The notes under the pieces: model-generated
Seen by the model: only the letters and a program-made list of their open reading frames with translations
Databases searched by the model: none
Told to the model about the DNA's origin: nothing
Position numbers and translations under genes: made by a program
DNA from: Ichthyophis bannanicus
Lineage: Eukaryota; Chordata; Amphibia; Gymnophiona; Ichthyophiidae
Assembly: GCA_033557465.1 (NCBI GenBank)
Contig: CM066044.1
Span: forward strand, 195,912,184-195,976,183
Reading direction: 5' to 3'
DNA: 64,000 nucleotides
Shown: one piece after another, positions 61,299 through 64,000 of the stretch
Numbering within the stretch: position 1 is the stretch's first letter
Layout of the letters: every line of letters begins with the position of its first letter

Positions 61299-63435
61299 TT
61301 TGAACACCAGCAAACTCGCCAATACATCCAGAGTAACACGGGGCTTTCGACCTTTCAACAGAGAACTTATTCTGTCAAGTACCCAACCAATCCTCAACAA
61401 CACATCACTCAACCTCGACGAGTCAATCGCTGCCTGGAACGACAGCCTCAACGCTGTTGCTCAACTACCAAACAAAAAGACCTTATCAGGGAAAAGAACC
61501 TCTGCACCATGGTTTTCCCCGGAACTACGGGCCTCTCTTACGCACCTACGAAGGCTAGAAAAACGCTGGCGCCGCTCACTAGCTACCGACGACCACGAAG
61601 CCTACATTCTTCACCTCTCAACTCACCGCGAGGCAATCGCAGCCAGAAAGAAGCAATACCACTCAGATATGCTCAAGAGATCATTGAACAAACCACGCGA
61701 CCTTTTCAACCTGGTTAAGTCACTATCAAAGGAACCATCTTCTGAACAAAATAATGATATCCACCCGCAAGAATTCGCTGATTACTTGCAATCAAAACTC
61801 CTACAGACAGATGAACTCTCAAAAAACAATATACAAGAAACGACCTGCCCAACATCCCTATCCGCACTTCACACGCCTTCTTCTAAACACATTGAAGACA
61901 CCATCTCCTCACGCAACACGACCACTGCACAAACCGATCCCTGCCCAGCCTTTTGGATAAAGGACCTGCGGGGTGACTTTAGCACCTTCATTGCAAGAAT
62001 CATGAACCTCTCTTTCACTACTGGCGCCTTCCCATCTGCATTAAAACTCACATCCATCAGGCCACTACTGAAAAACGCTAAACTGGATCCAAAACGGCCA
62101 GACTCCTACAGGCCAATAGCCAGTATCCCCCTCTTAGCCAAGATCTTTGAGAAAGAGGCACAGCGCCAAATCCAAGACCACATCGACTCCGTAGCCCCTC
62201 TAGACTATTCTCAACACGGTTTCAGAGAATTCCACGGCGTCGAGACACTGCTTACCACCCTCTTCAATGATATTCTCAATACCATAGACAACATCCGACA
62301 AGGCGTCGTGCTAATCTTCTTGGATATAGCAGCAGCGTTTGACTCGGTAAATCACGAAATTCTCCTCGGTCGACTGGAAGGAAAAGGCATTTGCAACTCA
62401 GCACTTGAATGGTGTAAATCATACCTCGACACCAGAATGCAATACGTCAAATCCGCAACAGGAGAATCAAAACTCTTCCATCAAAGACAAGGCGTTCCGC
62501 AGGGGTCCTCACTCTCATCCCTCTTGTTCAACGTCTATATGCAGCCTATCTGCAATATCATCAGGTCCTTCAATGTGAAATGTATGATATACGCTGACGA
62601 TATCCTACTCTACATGCCATTTTCCACAATGCAAATGGACTTACTGCCTATAACAAACTGCTTCGATGCAGTATCACAATGGCTCCTGTCACAGAACCTC
62701 CGCATTCAGCATAAGAAAACTGAGGTTCTCTTTATCACAAGAGACCCCAACTTCACCCCACCACCACATATAAGTGTCAAGGGAGCTGACCTAGGCACCA
62801 AGGATACAATAAAATACCTCGGAGTCACACTAGACCATAGGCTCGACATGAAATCACACATAAACAATATCGTAAAATCTGTATACTTCAAAATACGCAC
62901 TCTTAGACACCTGCGTCCCCTACTAGACCACGAAGACTTCAGAACCATCTACCAAGCACTGATACTGCCGCACTTCGACTTCGCCAATTCCATTCTACAA
63001 GGACTCCCACAATCCACAATAAGCTCCTTGCAACTCGCAATGAACACCGCTGCCAGGGTTCTTCTAGGAGCGGCCAGAAGTGAACACATTACACCTATCC
63101 TCAAAGAGCTCCATTGGCTCCCTATACACGGAAGACTTACATTCAAAACCCTCCTTCTCACATTCAAGGCCTTAAATGGTTTATCGTCCACATCACTTAC
63201 CAAACTCATCCAATCCGTCCCATCAAATAGAAATAGGAGACATGCAGCATTAAACTCACTAACAACCCCAAAGGCTATAACAACGTGCAGCCTATCAACA
63301 TCAAACAGAGCTTTCATGTTTAGCGCACCAAAATACTGGAATGCTCTCCCACCTGATCTCCGCGCCATAACCGACCTAACCCAGTTCAGAAAGGCCCTTA
63401 AACTGCACCTTTTCATCAAATACTACCCTACATGA
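61240..63435 (+). CDS. L2-like ORF2, reverse transcriptase part (intact after the frameshift)
   Basis: Open for 731 codons. RT blocks: RPDSYRPIASIPLLAKIFEK, DYSQHGFREFHGVETLL, LDIAAAFDSVNHEILL (motif A), RQGVPQGSSLSSLLFNVYM (motif B), IYADDILLYMPF (motif C, YADD intact), KTEVLFITR, IKYLGVTLDHR. The C-terminal part (ARVLLGAARSEHITPILKEL, PKYWNALPPDLRAITDL) is complete. The match to the first frame at SDH places a single-base frameshift near 61258. Apart from that the protein looks functional. Confidence 0.88.
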   Translation: MSHGLTINSNLRIPLNNSHNLNTSKLANTSRVTRGFRPFNRELILSSTQPILNNTSLNLDESIAAWNDSLNAVAQLPNKKTLSGKRTSAPWFSPELRASLTHLRRLEKRWRRSLATDDHEAYILHLSTHREAIAARKKQYHSDMLKRSLNKPRDLFNLVKSLSKEPSSEQNNDIHPQEFADYLQSKLLQTDELSKNNIQETTCPTSLSALHTPSSKHIEDTISSRNTTTAQTDPCPAFWIKDLRGDFSTFIARIMNLSFTTGAFPSALKLTSIRPLLKNAKLDPKRPDSYRPIASIPLLAKIFEKEAQRQIQDHIDSVAPLDYSQHGFREFHGVETLLTTLFNDILNTIDNIRQGVVLIFLDIAAAFDSVNHEILLGRLEGKGICNSALEWCKSYLDTRMQYVKSATGESKLFHQRQGVPQGSSLSSLLFNVYMQPICNIIRSFNVKCMIYADDILLYMPFSTMQMDLLPITNCFDAVSQWLLSQNLRIQHKKTEVLFITRDPNFTPPPHISVKGADLGTKDTIKYLGVTLDHRLDMKSHINNIVKSVYFKIRTLRHLRPLLDHEDFRTIYQALILPHFDFANSILQGLPQSTISSLQLAMNTAARVLLGAARSEHITPILKELHWLPIHGRLTFKTLLLTFKALNGLSSTSLTKLIQSVPSNRNRRHAALNSLTTPKAITTCSLSTSNRAFMFSAPKYWNALPPDLRAITDLTQFRKALKLHLFIKYYPT

Positions 63436-63705
63436 ACCGTAACATAACAGCCTCACCCTAGTATAATCCACAATATCCCTCTTGTTCCAAGCATCACTGC
63501 TAATTTTATGTAAATAGTTCGAGCATGCTATCTAGCTAACAGATTATATACTCCATGTAAATAGTTCTCCCATGTTATCCAAGTTGATACTCCTGTTATA
63601 TGTAATACCAAACAGCCTGTTGTTCTGGTTCCTTTCTGTTATTTGTAAACCGCGCTGATGTCAAAGAGTGCGGTATATAAGAAGTTGAAATAAATAAATA
63701 AAAAA

Positions 63706-64000
63706 TATGCTGTGCCTTTGTGCAATGATGTCTTTTTTTTTTTTAAACACACGCTGTCAAAAAGAAGCACCCTAGCTGTCTCCCCTGATCAGCTCCCGCG
63801 GGCCTGCCAACTGCGGCCCTAGAAGCCGGGAAACAACCAAGAGTGAACGCCGGAGCAGCCCCTGTGCTCCCGCGCTAATGCCACGTGGCCAGGCCTGCAC
63901 TGAAAAAAGGCGCTCCTGCGCGCCGCGGCAAAAAACGGCCCCCAGCCCGCCCTCTTACCTCCGCTGCCCCTGCAGCTAGAATCTGACGGGCCGGTCACAC
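63706..64000 (-). repeat. Probable continuation of the DIRS C 5' UTR
   Basis: AAAAAGGCGCTCCTGCGCGC and CTCTTACCTCCGCTGCCC parallel the D leader (AAAGGCGCGTTCGCGCC and CCTTACCTCCTTCGG near 43370-43440) in order and spacing. On the minus strand GGAGGTAAGA is a 5' splice-site match at 63955-63964. The 5' terminal repeat would lie off the window. A short poly-T precedes it (63730-63744). Confidence 0.45.

Larger units (their letters stand above)
59771..63705 (+). mobile_element. L2-like LINE, near full length, single frameshift in ORF2
   Basis: The 5' part has a 38-bp tandem repeat (60018-60131). ORF2 covers endonuclease and RT to a stop at 63435. The 3' UTR ends GCGGTATATAAGAAG and AAATAAATAAATAAA. 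The 5' border is set at the point where C's 5' UTR ends and is approximate. Target duplications are not clear. The 3' end is shared with 53105-53356 and with the SINE tails. Confidence 0.85.

Noticed and set aside
1..64000. A host protein-coding gene
   Set aside because: All substantial ORFs fall in retrotransposon domains or their shadows; no exon-like conserved domain with splice sites was found.

Overview
This 64 kb window is vertebrate, amphibian-like nuclear DNA made almost entirely of transposable elements. I find no host gene, no functional RNA gene and no bacterial or viral locus. The mixture suggests a large, repeat-rich genome, possibly a caecilian or another amphibian. It contains several DIRS-type tyrosine-recombinase retrotransposons, CR1, L2-like and L1/Tx1-like LINEs, tRNA-derived SINEs with an L2-type tail, hAT DNA transposons and solo LTRs. 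The species assignment is an inference and is weak.

Layout, part 1 (1-36.4 kb). 1-11.8 kb is an old minus-strand DIRS element (E1). It is broken by a solo LTR (2127-3637), by a younger complete DIRS (copy A, 4084-9795) and by a SINE in its terminal repeat. 11.9-12.4 kb is the end of a third DIRS lineage. 12.4-14.4 kb is a hAT-like element with a G-rich minisatellite. 14.4-15.7 kb is a solo LTR and 16.2-18.05 kb a truncated CR1. 18-22.7 kb holds SINEs, a foldback element and unassigned sequence. 22.7-36.4 kb is a plus-strand DIRS element (F). It is interrupted by a hAT with an 8-bp target duplication, a 160-bp-arm inverted duplication, a solo LTR, and a CR1 that itself carries an internally deleted L1/Tx1 element.

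Layout, part 2 (37.5-64 kb). 37.5-38.7 kb holds SINEs and CR1 debris. 39.4-46.6 kb is an ORF1-only, HAL1-like L1 element flanked by a 14-bp duplication. It contains a hAT, which contains a DIRS fragment (D) and a second hAT, which in turn carries a CR1 fragment. 46.7-52.5 kb is a second complete DIRS (copy B). 53.1-53.7 kb holds an L2 tail and a SINE. 54.1-59.8 kb is a DIRS of a second family (C), split by a nearly intact L2-like LINE (59.8-63.7 kb). The DIRS 5' region probably resumes to the window edge.

How the parts work together. Each DIRS copy encodes a gag-like ORF with an N-terminal CxxC zinc motif, an RT-RNase H-methyltransferase-like polyprotein and a tyrosine recombinase, framed by inverted terminal repeats plus an internal complementary region (ICR). 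Copy A keeps RT/RH/MT and recombinase intact but has a broken gag. Copy B keeps gag and recombinase but has a frameshift in RNase H. The SINE 3' ends match the L2-like LINE tail, so that LINE is the likely source of their mobilisation machinery.

Most notable signals: (i) three solo LTRs whose reading frame is open from the first base of the LTR; (ii) three hAT-type elements with different ends around one shared G-rich minisatellite architecture; (iii) copy-specific matching of DIRS ends and ICRs; (iv) an ORF1-only L1-like element with complete ends.
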